Of a stretch of 8,450 bases of DNA, positions 1-6,689 are shown piece by piece; within the stretch, counting starts at the first letter, position 1; every line of letters begins with the position of its first letter. Position numbers and translations under genes: made by a program. The stretch spans positions 1 to 8,450 of the forward strand of contig JAKEIB010000103.1 of assembly GCA_022614705.1 (NCBI GenBank), written 5' to 3'. This DNA comes from Planctomycetota bacterium (GTDB lineage: Bacteria; Planctomycetota; Planctomycetia; Pirellulales; Lacipirellulaceae). The notes under the pieces were generated by a model. That model did not search any database. It was not told the origin of the DNA and worked only from the letters and a program-made list of their open reading frames with translations.

Positions 1-1
1 G

Positions 2-31
2 CAGGAAAAAAACGCCGCTGCCAAGGCTTGA
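2..31 (+). CDS. possible C-terminal tail of an upstream gene (partial)
   Basis: The second frame stays open from the window edge and reads QEKNAAAKA before a TGA at 29-31. A short Lys/Ala-rich hydrophilic tail is a common way for a bacterial protein to end, and no other gene covers this stretch. Only nine residues are visible, so no function can be assigned and the reading frame could be accidental. Confidence 0.3.
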   Translation, partial: QEKNAAAKA

Positions 32-109
32 GTCTGCTGGCGAGTTCAGATCGTGTACACGCATTGTCGAACGCAACTTGTTGAAATCCTAAGAGTTAAC
101 CAAAGTCAC

Positions 110-125
110 TCCGGCGTTAGCCGGA
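110..125. other. small GC-rich hairpin
   Basis: Perfect 6-bp stem TCCGGC/GCCGGA around a GTTA loop, about 80 bases after the possible upstream stop codon. No T-run follows on either strand, so it is not a classical intrinsic terminator. It may be a repeat fragment or a weak transcript-end structure. Confidence 0.45.
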
Positions 126-179
126 CAGTAGTGGAACAATATGTTACTTTCAATGAAATCCACGATTGGCTTTTTATTT

Positions 180-245
180 TGAACAGGAGGAAACAGAGAA
201 AACAGAGAATCTGACATCTCTGTTCCCTCTGTTTCCTCCTGTTCA
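180..245. repeat. long near-perfect inverted repeat (purine/pyrimidine arms)
   Basis: Arms at 180-208 and 217-245 (29 bases each) match at 27 positions around an 8-base loop (209-216). The left arm is almost purely purine plus C, built from variations on AACAGAG/AGGAGGAAACAGAG, and the right arm is its pyrimidine-rich complement. The two mismatches lie side by side. In a - strand transcript they would be G-U wobbles, giving a fully paired stem; in a + strand transcript they would be A-C mismatches. It lies about 140 bases upstream of the MoxR start, with T-rich DNA on the left and AT-rich DNA on the right. It could act as a transcript-end structure or be a dispersed palindromic repeat. Confidence 0.85.
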
Positions 246-320
246 ATATTTTTCAACGCGATCAATACACGGTTAAGACACTGCCAAGAGACCGTTCGTT
301 AATTAGCGTCGATTCACTTT

Positions 321-350
321 TCGATTTTGTGACTTTTTGTGCCTTTTCGT
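321..350. repeat. degenerate 10-bp T-rich tandem repeat before MoxR
   Basis: Three 10-base units in phase (321-330, 331-340, 341-350) end in TTTTGT, TTTTGT and TTTCGT. Units two and three agree at 8 of 10 positions. The third unit runs into GGCC. The array lies 33 bases upstream of the chosen MoxR start. A GTG inside it (339) would extend MoxR by 15 residues, but that extension is encoded by repeat DNA and is probably not translated. Confidence 0.5.
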
Positions 351-383
351 GGCCAATCCTACAAACCTCTATTTAATAACCTC

Positions 384-1400
384 ATGAGCATTGCCGAATC
401 GATTGAGACCCGTGCGGCCCAGTTTGCCGATCGTTACAAGGCCGTTTACAAGCAACTGGGCCGCGTGATTGTCGGGCACAGCGACATCGTGCACGGCGTG
501 TTGACTTGCCTGTTCGTGGGCGGCCATTGCCTGCTCGAAGGCGTGCCAGGGCTGGGCAAGACGCTGCTCGTCCGCACGCTCGCGCAAACGCTCGACCTCG
601 ACTTCTCGCGCATTCAGTTCACGCCCGACTTGATGCCGGCCGATATCCTGGGCACCAACATGATCGTGGAAGACCAAGTGGGCCATCGCGAGTTCCAATT
701 CCAAAAGGGTCCGATCTTCACGCAGATCTGCCTGGCGGACGAAATCAACCGGGCCACGCCCAAAACGCAATCCGCCTTGCTCGAAGCCATGCAGGAGCGT
801 TCGATCAGCATCGCGGGCCATGTGTACAAGCTGAAGGAGCCGTTCCTCGTGATGGCCACGCAAAACCCAATCGAACAGGAAGGCACTTATCCACTTCCGG
901 AAGCCCAGCTCGACCGGTTCTTTTTCAAGCTGGTCGTCGGCTATTCGAGCCGCGATGAACTGAACACCATCATCGACCGCACCACCAAGGGCACGATCGT
1001 ACATTGCGACAAGGTAATGGACGGCTCGGAAATTGTGAAATGGCAGCAGCTCGTGCGCGAGGTGATCCTCGCACCGCACGTGCAGGATTACATCGCCCGG
1101 CTCACCCTGGCGACGCACCCCGACGGCCCGTTCGCCGTGCCAATCACCAACCAGTATCTGCGTTGGGGCAGCAGCCCGCGCGGCGCGCAAACGCTCACGC
1201 TAGCCGCCAAAGTGCGGGCCCTCCTGAGCGGCCGCTACAACGTCAGCTTCGAAGATGTTCGCCGCGTGTTCCTGCCAGCGATGCGCCACCGCGTAATTCT
1301 TAACTTCGAAGCCGAGGCCGAAGGCGTCGATCCAGACAAAGTGCTACTCGAGGTTTTGCAGAAGGTGCCGGAAAAGGCGGAGGATACGAAGGTCGCATAA
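384..1400 (+). CDS. MoxR-family AAA+ ATPase
   Basis: This encodes 338 residues, a typical MoxR length. MoxR proteins are cytosolic hexameric AAA+ ATPases that work with vWA-domain partners as chaperone-like machines. Visible motifs are Walker A GVPGLGKT (residues 53-60), Walker B CLADEINRA (116-124), sensor 1 ATQNP (158-162) followed by the family signature EGTYPLPEAQLDRF with its arginine, and the C-terminal SPRGAQ sensor 2 region (264-269). I chose the ATG at 384 because family similarity begins just after it (MSIAESIETRAAQF). The in-frame GTG at 339 lies in a T-rich repeat. No Shine-Dalgarno is visible. The DUF58 partner follows on the same strand but 627 bases away, an unusually long gap for this pair. 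The client protein is unknown. Confidence 0.95.
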   Translation: MSIAESIETRAAQFADRYKAVYKQLGRVIVGHSDIVHGVLTCLFVGGHCLLEGVPGLGKTLLVRTLAQTLDLDFSRIQFTPDLMPADILGTNMIVEDQVGHREFQFQKGPIFTQICLADEINRATPKTQSALLEAMQERSISIAGHVYKLKEPFLVMATQNPIEQEGTYPLPEAQLDRFFFKLVVGYSSRDELNTIIDRTTKGTIVHCDKVMDGSEIVKWQQLVREVILAPHVQDYIARLTLATHPDGPFAVPITNQYLRWGSSPRGAQTLTLAAKVRALLSGRYNVSFEDVRRVFLPAMRHRVILNFEAEAEGVDPDKVLLEVLQKVPEKAEDTKVA

Positions 1401-1401
1401 G

Positions 1402-1439
1402 TGCGGAATAACGAATTACCGAATGTCGAATGACGAATG
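1402..1439. repeat. heptamer repeat, single-arm copy
   Basis: Directly after the MoxR stop codon the sequence cycles through variants of TGACGAA (GAATAACGAAT, GAATGTCGAATGACGAAT). It opens with TGCGGAATAAC, nearly the same as TGCGGAATGAC at 1942-1952, where the larger copy of this repeat begins. It has the same orientation as the left arm of that copy and has no opposing arm of its own. Confidence 0.7.
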
Positions 1440-1461
1440 GGCCGCAACAGTTCGTCAGTCC

Positions 1462-1675
1462 TACGCCGAAGGCGTTTCACTCCAAAGCCCAGGGTCGCGA
1501 AGCGCACCCTGGGTACGTGTGTCCTATGAGATCATCCGAACCCCAACGGGGTTCCACAAGCCCCGGCCCATTTGTGGAACCCCGTTGAGGTTCGTGTCGA
1601 CGTTGGCTGATCATTTTCCCAGGGTGCGCCGCTTCGCGGCGACCCTGGGCTTTAGAGTGTAACCGCTTCGCGGTT
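1462..1675. repeat. nested palindromic repeat element (MITE/REP-like)
   Basis: About 215 bp arranged symmetrically around position ~1567, with no gene. From outside to centre: 3-nt-loop hairpins 1463-1475 (loop GAA) and 1661-1675 (loop TTC); CCCAGGGT/ACCCTGGG hairpins 1488-1513 and 1618-1649, the latter with a further 6-bp GC stem and a TTC loop; then a 23-bp inverted repeat 1537-1559 / 1572-1594 (22 of 23 match) around a 12-base centre. The two halves are inverted copies of each other: 14 bases at 1484-1497 recur exactly as the complement of 1640-1653. The unmatched segments between the paired blocks are equally long (23 bases each). A frame is open through it, but it only translates the repeats. 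It looks like a non-autonomous mobile or REP-type element whose enzyme is not in the window. Confidence 0.85.
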
Positions 1676-1940
1676 AGAAACGCGAGCAGCGTAAGCAGTT
1701 ACCTCGCAACAAATAGAGAGCCCCTAGCTTTTGGCCACCAACTTCGCTATGCTAATAGTGAACTTTTGTACACAATTCGATGCATTGCTGCGACCCGGCG
1801 CCTGCCGGGCCCGCGCTCACGCTGCGCGCTTGTGCCACCGCACTCGCCAACCCGCGAGCGCTGCGCGAAAGCGCGAACCTGCTTTGCGCAGAGGCGGCAT
1901 AGATAAACCGTCCCCTTGTGTCCCCTCCCGAGAAATATCC
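1676..1940. other. gene-free spacer with two further hairpins
   Basis: I see no convincing gene here. Short open frames run through on both strands, but they start at weak codons and translate Arg/Ala-rich, repeat-derived sequence. Two stems are clear: CCCGGC/GCCGGG with a GCCT loop at 1794-1809, and an 11-bp stem with one bulged G at 1861-1891 (CTGCGC-AAAGC pairing with GCTTTGCGCAG, loop 1873-1880). The segment ends near 1904-1925 with AAACCGTCCCCTTG, a type of motif I associate with REP/RAYT-like repeats, although I cannot verify that. It may be the remains of another repeat element next to the nested palindrome. Confidence 0.55.
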
Positions 1941-1954
1941 ATGCGGAATGACCC

Positions 1955-2019
1955 AATGACGAATGACGAATGACGAATTCAGTCCGATTTACATCATTCG
2001 ACATTCGTCATTCGTCATT
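1955..2019. repeat. heptamer-based inverted repeat ahead of the DUF58 gene
   Basis: The left arm 1955-1978 consists of about three and a half copies of the heptamer AATGACG. The right arm 1996-2019 is its reverse complement, with 23 of 24 positions matching and a 17-base loop. The structure ends 8 bases before the ATG of the DUF58 gene, where a ribosome binding site would normally sit, and no Shine-Dalgarno is present there. A transcript from MoxR into DUF58 would fold into a strong hairpin right at the start codon. Confidence 0.85.
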
Positions 2020-2027
2020 CACCCTTC

Positions 2028-2918
2028 ATGCCAACGACCGAATCCCAACTCCTGCCCCCCGACTTGATGGCCCAGCTTGAGCGTCTGGAGCTTGTGACTC
2101 GTAAGGTGTTCCGTGGACGGATGAAAGGCGAACGGCGGAGCAAGCGCAAAGGTCAGAGCGTCGAGTTCGCCGATTTCCGCAGCTATGTGCCGGGCGACGA
2201 CCTGCGCTCGCTCGATTGGAACCTGTACGCCCGGCTCGACAAATTGATCGTGAAGCTGTTCCTCGAAGAAGAGGACCTGCACTTCTTTACGCTCATCGAC
2301 GCCAGCCTCTCGATGGATTTCGGCGCGCCGACCAAGCTGCAATATGCAAAACAATTGGCGGCCGCGCTCGGCTTTGTCGGCCTCATTCGCACCGATCGCG
2401 TGCGGATCGAAACGCTGGGGCAGAGCGTGCACCATCGCGGCCCGGTGCTCCGCGGCCGGCGCGGCGTGTGGCGGATGATCGACTATCTCGAAAGCATCCA
2501 AGCCGGCGAGACCACGTCGCTGGCCGAAGGCATCAAGAATTTTTGCCTCCGCAACGCGGGCAAAGGGATCGTCGTTCTGATATCCGACCTGATGGACAAA
2601 AACGGCTACGAGCCCGCGCTGCGATACCTGGTTTCCCAGCGCATGGACGTATACGTGATTCACGTGCTGAGCCAGGAAGAGCTCGATCCCGACGTCAAGG
2701 GCGATCTCAAGCTGGTCGACTGCGAGGACCAGGACATCGCGGAAATCACAGTCAGCGCCCCACTATTGGCCCGCTACAAATCAACGCTCAACGCATTCGT
2801 TGGCGGGGCACAAGAATTCTGCAACCGCCGCGGCATGAATTACTTGCTTGCCAACAATCAAACGCCAGTGAAGGATCTCATAGGGAGTTACTTGCGCCGG
2901 CGCGGTTTAGTTCGATGA
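2028..2918 (+). CDS. DUF58-domain (vWA-like) protein, MoxR partner
   Basis: This encodes 296 residues, the usual length for soluble planctomycete-type DUF58 proteins. The family core SVEFADFRSYVPGDDLRSLDW (residues 44-64) leads into a vWA-like fold with metal-site residues D91-x-S93-x-S95 (FTLIDASLSM), a threonine at 162/163 (ETTSLAEGI) and D187 (VLISDLMD). An intact MIDAS suggests metal-dependent protein binding. There is no signal peptide or membrane segment, so it is probably cytosolic. DUF58 proteins nearly always sit beside MoxR, and together with the BatA-type protein downstream they form the usual three-gene core. The ATG at 2028 precedes the conserved start of the family. An 83-base spacer separates it from the next gene. 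Confidence 0.93.
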   Translation: MPTTESQLLPPDLMAQLERLELVTRKVFRGRMKGERRSKRKGQSVEFADFRSYVPGDDLRSLDWNLYARLDKLIVKLFLEEEDLHFFTLIDASLSMDFGAPTKLQYAKQLAAALGFVGLIRTDRVRIETLGQSVHHRGPVLRGRRGVWRMIDYLESIQAGETTSLAEGIKNFCLRNAGKGIVVLISDLMDKNGYEPALRYLVSQRMDVYVIHVLSQEELDPDVKGDLKLVDCEDQDIAEITVSAPLLARYKSTLNAFVGGAQEFCNRRGMNYLLANNQTPVKDLIGSYLRRRGLVR

Positions 2919-2940
2919 CAGTCGCGGCGGATCGCTTGCG

Positions 2941-2952
2941 GTTTAGCTAAAC
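2941..2952. other. perfect 12-bp palindrome between DUF58 and BatA-type genes
   Basis: GTTTAGCTAAAC is its own reverse complement, and the symmetry extends to 2938-2955 with one G/T exception. The 9-mer GCGGTTTAG at 2938-2946 also occurs at 2902-2910 in the tail of the DUF58 gene. It could be an operator-like site or the product of a small duplication. Confidence 0.35.
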
Positions 2953-3001
2953 TGCAGGCCCTGAACAGCGTTAATCCGAGGAATTCCAGTCGATCTGAGT
3001 C

Positions 3002-5125
3002 ATGTTTGATTTTTTTCGCAATACGCTGCCGCCTTGGCAATGGGCGCTATTGGCGCTCGTGCCGCCGGCGATTATTGCGCTGTATTTTTTGAAGCTGAAG
3101 CGGCAGCCGTTGGAAGTGCCCAGCACTTACTTGTGGAAGCGGTCGATCGAGGATTTGCACGTTAACAGTTTGTGGCAGCGGCTGCGGCAGAATCTGCTAA
3201 TGTTCCTGCAACTTCTGCTGATCGCGCTGGCGATGTTTGCGCTGCTTCGGCCGGGCTGGGAGGGAACCAAACTCAACGGCGACCGGTTTATTTTTCTGGT
3301 CGACAACTCGGCCAGCATGTCGGCCAACGATGTGGAGGGCGCCCAGTCGCGGCTGGAAGAGTCGAAAAAGCTGGTCGGCGGCCTGATCGACCAAATGGAC
3401 GCCGGCATGACGGCGATGATCATCAGCTTCGCCGACACGCCGCAAGTGGTGCAGGAATTCACCGACAACCGCCGGCTGCTGCGCGAGCGGCTGGCGACGA
3501 TTGAGCCCACCGTGCGCGGCACCGATTTGCACGGTGCCCTCGATCTGGCGGACGGACTGGCGAACCCGGGTCGAACTAGAATCCAGGAAGGCGGCGCGGA
3601 TATCGACGTCGTCGAAGCCCAACCGGCGACGATCTACATCTTCAGCGACGGCCGCTTCGAAGACGTGAAGGGTTTTTCGCTCGGCAACCTCAAGCCCGTA
3701 TACGTGCCGATCGGGTCGTTCGAAGCCAGGAATTTGGCGATCACGGGTTTCTCAACGCGGCGCAGCGAGGCCAGGCCGGAAGAGCGACAGGCGTTTGTGC
3801 AGGTCACAAACTATACGGAGAGTCCGCAGAGCGCGGTCGTGGAAGTGCTGCTCGACGGCAATTTCCTCGACGCCAAGCAGGTCGAAGTGCCGGCCGGGGA
3901 ATCGAGCGGCGCGGTCTTTCCGCTGGCCGACGCACCGGCCGGCAAGCTCACCGCGCGGCTGAAATACGAGCTGGACACGCCCACCAAGCGCGACGCGCTC
4001 GAGCAAGACGACACCGGTTATGCCGCGCTAAACGACGCCAAACCGGGACGCGTGCTGGTAGTGACCCCCGGAAACGTCGCGCTCGAAGTGGCGTTCGCCA
4101 CCGAGCGGTCCGGCAAGCTAGGCGCCATCCAGTTCAAGACGCCCGATGTGCTCACGACGGACGAGTACAAGCGCGACGCCGACGGCAGCGTATTCGACTT
4201 GATCATTTACGACCAATGCGCGCCGGCGACGATGCCGCGCGCGAATACGCTGTTTGTCGGGCGACTGCCGCCGGGACCGGTTTGGCGCGGCGGGCGCGAA
4301 GAGGCGAGCGGACAAAAGGACGGGAACGACGAAAAGGGTAGCAATACGGCGGCATCCGCGGCGAATAACGCGGCGGATGAGGTCACCACCGTGCCGCAAA
4401 TCATCGATTGGGACCGCGCCCACCCGGTGCTTAGCAGCGTCGAACTTGCGAATGTGGCGCTCGTGGATAGCCTGGTGCTCGATCCGCCGCCGGGCGCGAC
4501 CGTGTTGATCGACTCAACTGCTGGTCCGATCGCGGCGATTGCGCCGCGCGATGCCTATCAAGACGTCGTGCTAGGCTTCGAAATCTTCGGCCAGAACAAA
4601 GACGGCACGCGCAACGTGAACACCAATTGGCCGACGAAGCTGAGCTTCCCCACATTCTGGCTGAACGCGCTGGAATACCTGGCCGGCGGCACGGAGGAAT
4701 CGCAAACCGCGTCGGTGCGGCCGGGCCGGGCCGTGGAGTTGCGCGCTGCCGGCAACGTGCCGGAATTGACTGTCGTCGATCCAGCCGGAAAAACGCACAC
4801 GATCCGGCGATCGGCCGAGGACGTGTTTCAATTCCACGACACGCATCAGCTTGGCGTGTATGACGTGCGCCAACGCGATGCGGTCACAGAGCGATTCGCC
4901 GTCAACCTGTTTGATCGCGACGAGAGCGACGTGCGCGTGCGGCCGTCGCAAGATCCCGACGCGCCTGTTACTCAAGCGGCCGACATTCACATCGGACACG
5001 TGGACGTGAAGGCCCAAGTCGGACGCGCGCCGACCCGCAAAGAAGTTTGGAAAGCGATTCTCGCCTGCGCCCTGGCCGTGCTAGTCTTTGAGTGGTATAT
5101 CTACAATCGCCGCGTATATCTCTAG
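3002..5125 (+). CDS. BatA-type membrane protein with vWA domain and C-terminal anchor
   Basis: This encodes 707 residues. The N-terminus (1-85) matches the BatA domain: a hydrophobic helix at ~13-30, the KLKRQPLEVPSTYLW motif, and a second helix at ~65-83. A vWA domain follows with MIDAS residues D101-x-S103-x-S105 (FLVDNSASMS), T174 and D216 (IFSDGRF). Residues ~255-330 look like a beta-rich domain. Residues ~345-525 resemble the glutamine-amidotransferase-like fold found in planctomycete vWA proteins (VLVVTPGN, LIIYDQCAP), interrupted by a low-complexity charged linker at ~430-462. A last hydrophobic helix at ~683-700 anchors the C-terminus before YNRRVYL. With three membrane segments, most of the protein past residue ~85 should lie on one side of the membrane; by analogy with BatA this is the periplasm. 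It is the presumed membrane partner of the MoxR ATPase. No good Shine-Dalgarno is visible: GAGGA at 2978 is too far away. Confidence 0.9.
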   Translation: MFDFFRNTLPPWQWALLALVPPAIIALYFLKLKRQPLEVPSTYLWKRSIEDLHVNSLWQRLRQNLLMFLQLLLIALAMFALLRPGWEGTKLNGDRFIFLVDNSASMSANDVEGAQSRLEESKKLVGGLIDQMDAGMTAMIISFADTPQVVQEFTDNRRLLRERLATIEPTVRGTDLHGALDLADGLANPGRTRIQEGGADIDVVEAQPATIYIFSDGRFEDVKGFSLGNLKPVYVPIGSFEARNLAITGFSTRRSEARPEERQAFVQVTNYTESPQSAVVEVLLDGNFLDAKQVEVPAGESSGAVFPLADAPAGKLTARLKYELDTPTKRDALEQDDTGYAALNDAKPGRVLVVTPGNVALEVAFATERSGKLGAIQFKTPDVLTTDEYKRDADGSVFDLIIYDQCAPATMPRANTLFVGRLPPGPVWRGGREEASGQKDGNDEKGSNTAASAANNAADEVTTVPQIIDWDRAHPVLSSVELANVALVDSLVLDPPPGATVLIDSTAGPIAAIAPRDAYQDVVLGFEIFGQNKDGTRNVNTNWPTKLSFPTFWLNALEYLAGGTEESQTASVRPGRAVELRAAGNVPELTVVDPAGKTHTIRRSAEDVFQFHDTHQLGVYDVRQRDAVTERFAVNLFDRDESDVRVRPSQDPDAPVTQAADIHIGHVDVKAQVGRAPTRKEVWKAILACALAVLVFEWYIYNRRVYL

Positions 5126-5149
5126 GAACGGTATCTGCGAAGGCGGGAA

Positions 5150-5854
5150 ATGAGTGCCATTAAGCGCGTCGTTGAGAACGACTTCATCGATCGAGTAAGC
5201 GCCGACGAGTATCGCGACAAGATCAAGGACGTCTACGGCGGCCGACAGGGCGCGCTGCTGGCCACGGCCAGCCGGATTTCGCTGCACATTCAGCTGGGCA
5301 AGAAGCTGATACGCTCGCGGCAATTCGACGTCCGCGGCATGCGCTCGATCCTCGACATCGGCAGCGGCGCGGGTCAACTCGCCGCCCATCTATTGAAATA
5401 TGCCGACCGCGACGCGCGAATCACCTGCATCGATCTGTGTCAAAACATGCTGTGCCGCGCTCGGCGTCGATTACATAGCAACCGACCGGCGTACATCGCC
5501 GCCGACTTGTCGGCATTGCCGTTTGCGGACGAGTCGTTCGACGGCGCGACTTGCGGCTATGTGATCGAGCACGTGCCCGACCCGAAAGCGGGGCTCGGCG
5601 AAATCGCCCGCGTACTCCGCCCCGGCGGTCGCATGCTGCTATTGACCACGGAGGACAACTTCGCCGGGGCGTGGACGAGCCGCATCTGGTGCTGCCGAAC
5701 GTACAATCGTCGCGAGCTGCGCCAGATGTGCGAATCGCTCGGCCTGCGCTGGCGGCAGGAGCTTTGGTTCACGCCCTTACACAAAGCTCTCCGCGCGGGC
5801 GGAATCTGCGTCGAGATCGAACGGATCGGACGAGGCGACGTGCCGCGCCGATGA
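5150..5854 (+). CDS. class I SAM-dependent methyltransferase
   Basis: This encodes 234 residues with a Rossmann-type methyltransferase core. Motif I is ILDIGSGAGQLA (67-78). The acidic residue ending strand 2 is D95 (ITCIDLCQNM). The adenine-contact loop is ADLSALPFADESFD (118-131), followed by YVIEHVPDP (137-145) and RVLRPGGRM (154-162). This is the Methyltransf_11 (UbiE-like) pattern, whose substrates range from quinones to sugars and lipids, so the substrate cannot be named. The C-terminal quarter is Arg/Cys-rich (SRIWCCRTYNRREL). It begins 24 bases after the BatA-type gene, with a weak purine stretch (AAGGCGGG) before the ATG, so it is probably co-transcribed with it. A functional link to the MoxR set is only suggested by position. 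It ends 22 bases from the convergent hydrolase gene. Confidence 0.88.
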   Translation: MSAIKRVVENDFIDRVSADEYRDKIKDVYGGRQGALLATASRISLHIQLGKKLIRSRQFDVRGMRSILDIGSGAGQLAAHLLKYADRDARITCIDLCQNMLCRARRRLHSNRPAYIAADLSALPFADESFDGATCGYVIEHVPDPKAGLGEIARVLRPGGRMLLLTTEDNFAGAWTSRIWCCRTYNRRELRQMCESLGLRWRQELWFTPLHKALRAGGICVEIERIGRGDVPRR

Positions 5855-5876
5855 GCGATCGCGCGTCGGCTTCGAT

Positions 5877-6608
5877 TCAGAGAGCGGACTGCGTCGATCT
5901 CGCACCGCGAACGGATTTCACTGGTTGAACGCGGCTCGCGGCGGCGCCGAGGTAGCGTACAAACCATTGGCCGGCCAGGCGTGTAACTTCTTCCAACGCC
6001 CCCGGCTCCTCGAATAAATGAGTGGCGTTTGGAACGATTGCGACTTCCTTGCGGCAAACGTGATCGAGCTGTTCGTAAGCGGCGCGGTTCAACTCGCTGA
6101 CGGGTTGATCGAGCTCGCCCACGATCAGCAGCGTTGCGGCCGTCACGCGTGGGAGCGCGGGACCGGCCAGGTCGGGCCGACCTCCGCGCGACACGACCGC
6201 CGCCACTTCGGGGCGTGCGGCTGCCGCTCTCAATGCGGCTGCCGCTCCGGTGCTAGCGCCGAAATAGCCAAGTCGAAAGTTGTGCTGGGCATAATTCTTG
6301 TCCAGCCAATTGGTCGCGGCGATCAACCGGTCGGTTAAGAGTCCGATGTCAAAACGATGTCGCGCGGTAAATGCGTCGACACGCACTTCACCGGGCGTGA
6401 GCAAATCGACGAGCAGCGTCGCCATGCCGAGTTCCTGAAGCGACTCCGCGACATACTGGTTTCGCGGACTGTGGCGGCTGCTGCCGCTGCCGTGGGCGAA
6501 CAGCACCGCGCCCCAGGCTCGCTCTGGAATGGCCAGTGTCCCGAAAATCGAACCAATGCCGGTATCGATGCGGATCGTTTCGTCGAGGATGGAATGGATT
6601 GCCGTCAT
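5877..6608 (-). CDS. alpha/beta hydrolase, dienelactone hydrolase type
   Basis: This encodes 243 residues with a complete alpha/beta hydrolase triad: nucleophile S119 in the elbow GASTG, D167 (VGELDQPV) and H197 (NATHLFEEPG). An oxyanion-region motif FAHGSGSSRHSPRN lies at 38-50. There is no signal peptide, so it should be cytosolic. The family includes dienelactone hydrolases and general esterases; no specific substrate can be read off. The last ~22 residues (after RYLGAAAS) are basic and non-conserved in look, probably a run-on tail. It is second in a - strand pair after the phosphoribosyltransferase, 81 bases away. The same two domains occur fused in that order in actinobacterial proteins such as Mycobacterium tuberculosis Rv0571c, as I recall, which supports a shared role. 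No Shine-Dalgarno is visible. Confidence 0.88.
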   Translation of the reverse strand: MTAIHSILDETIRIDTGIGSIFGTLAIPERAWGAVLFAHGSGSSRHSPRNQYVAESLQELGMATLLVDLLTPGEVRVDAFTARHRFDIGLLTDRLIAATNWLDKNYAQHNFRLGYFGASTGAAAALRAAAARPEVAAVVSRGGRPDLAGPALPRVTAATLLIVGELDQPVSELNRAAYEQLDHVCRKEVAIVPNATHLFEEPGALEEVTRLAGQWFVRYLGAAASRVQPVKSVRGARSTQSAL

Positions 6609-6634
6609 GGTTCTTGTCTCACTCGCGGGCTTCG

Positions 6635-6652
6635 GGTGGAAAAAGTTCCACC
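6635..6652 (-). other. intercistronic hairpin ahead of the hydrolase
   Basis: Perfect 7-bp inverted repeat (GGTGGAA/TTCCACC) with a 4-base loop, ending 26 bases upstream of the hydrolase start on the - strand. It has no T-run after the stem. It could shape translation or processing of the two-gene mRNA. Confidence 0.5.
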
Positions 6653-6673
6653 AATTGATTGACTCTTGCTTCG

Positions 6674-6688
6674 GTAGGCTGAGCCTAC
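6674..6688 (-). other. hairpin directly after the phosphoribosyltransferase stop
   Basis: GTAGGC/GCCTAC pair around a 3-base loop (seven paired positions around one centre base if read as a palindrome), one base beyond the TAG stop codon of the phosphoribosyltransferase. There is no T-tract on the - strand side, so it is not a standard terminator. It could protect the mRNA 3' side or be a fragment of a dispersed palindrome. Confidence 0.5.
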
Positions 6689-6689
6689 G

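Noticed and set aside
52..61. 10-bp palindrome CGTGTACACG as a possible operator
   Set aside because: A single short palindrome with no promoter or regulated gene nearby is not sufficient evidence.
273..301. Possible sigma-70 promoter (TTAAGA, 17-base gap) upstream of MoxR
   Set aside because: The matching -10 position reads TCGTTA, a poor fit. No supportable promoter was found in this spacer.
369..1190. 273-codon open frame on the - strand opposite MoxR
   Set aside because: It lies wholly antisense to a gene with full AAA+ motifs. Its His/Arg/Ala-rich translation is a typical GC-rich shadow with no recognisable domain.
1423..1662. 79-codon + strand open frame in the MoxR-DUF58 spacer
   Set aside because: It is made almost entirely of the nested palindromic repeat, so its peptide (APWVRVS, RRFAATLGF) is repeat translation and not a gene.
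1402..2019. CRISPR-like array from repeated short words and hairpins
   Set aside because: The repeats are tandem heptamers and palindromes without regular repeat-spacer alternation, and no cas gene is present.
2019..2663. 214-codon - strand and 244-codon + strand (2216-2950) open frames over the DUF58 gene
   Set aside because: Both are shadows of the DUF58 coding frame, with Arg/Ala-rich or His-rich compositions and no motif.
5855..5862. GCGATCGC octamer between the convergent genes
   Set aside because: The single octamer is expected by chance in GC-rich DNA and forms no terminator.
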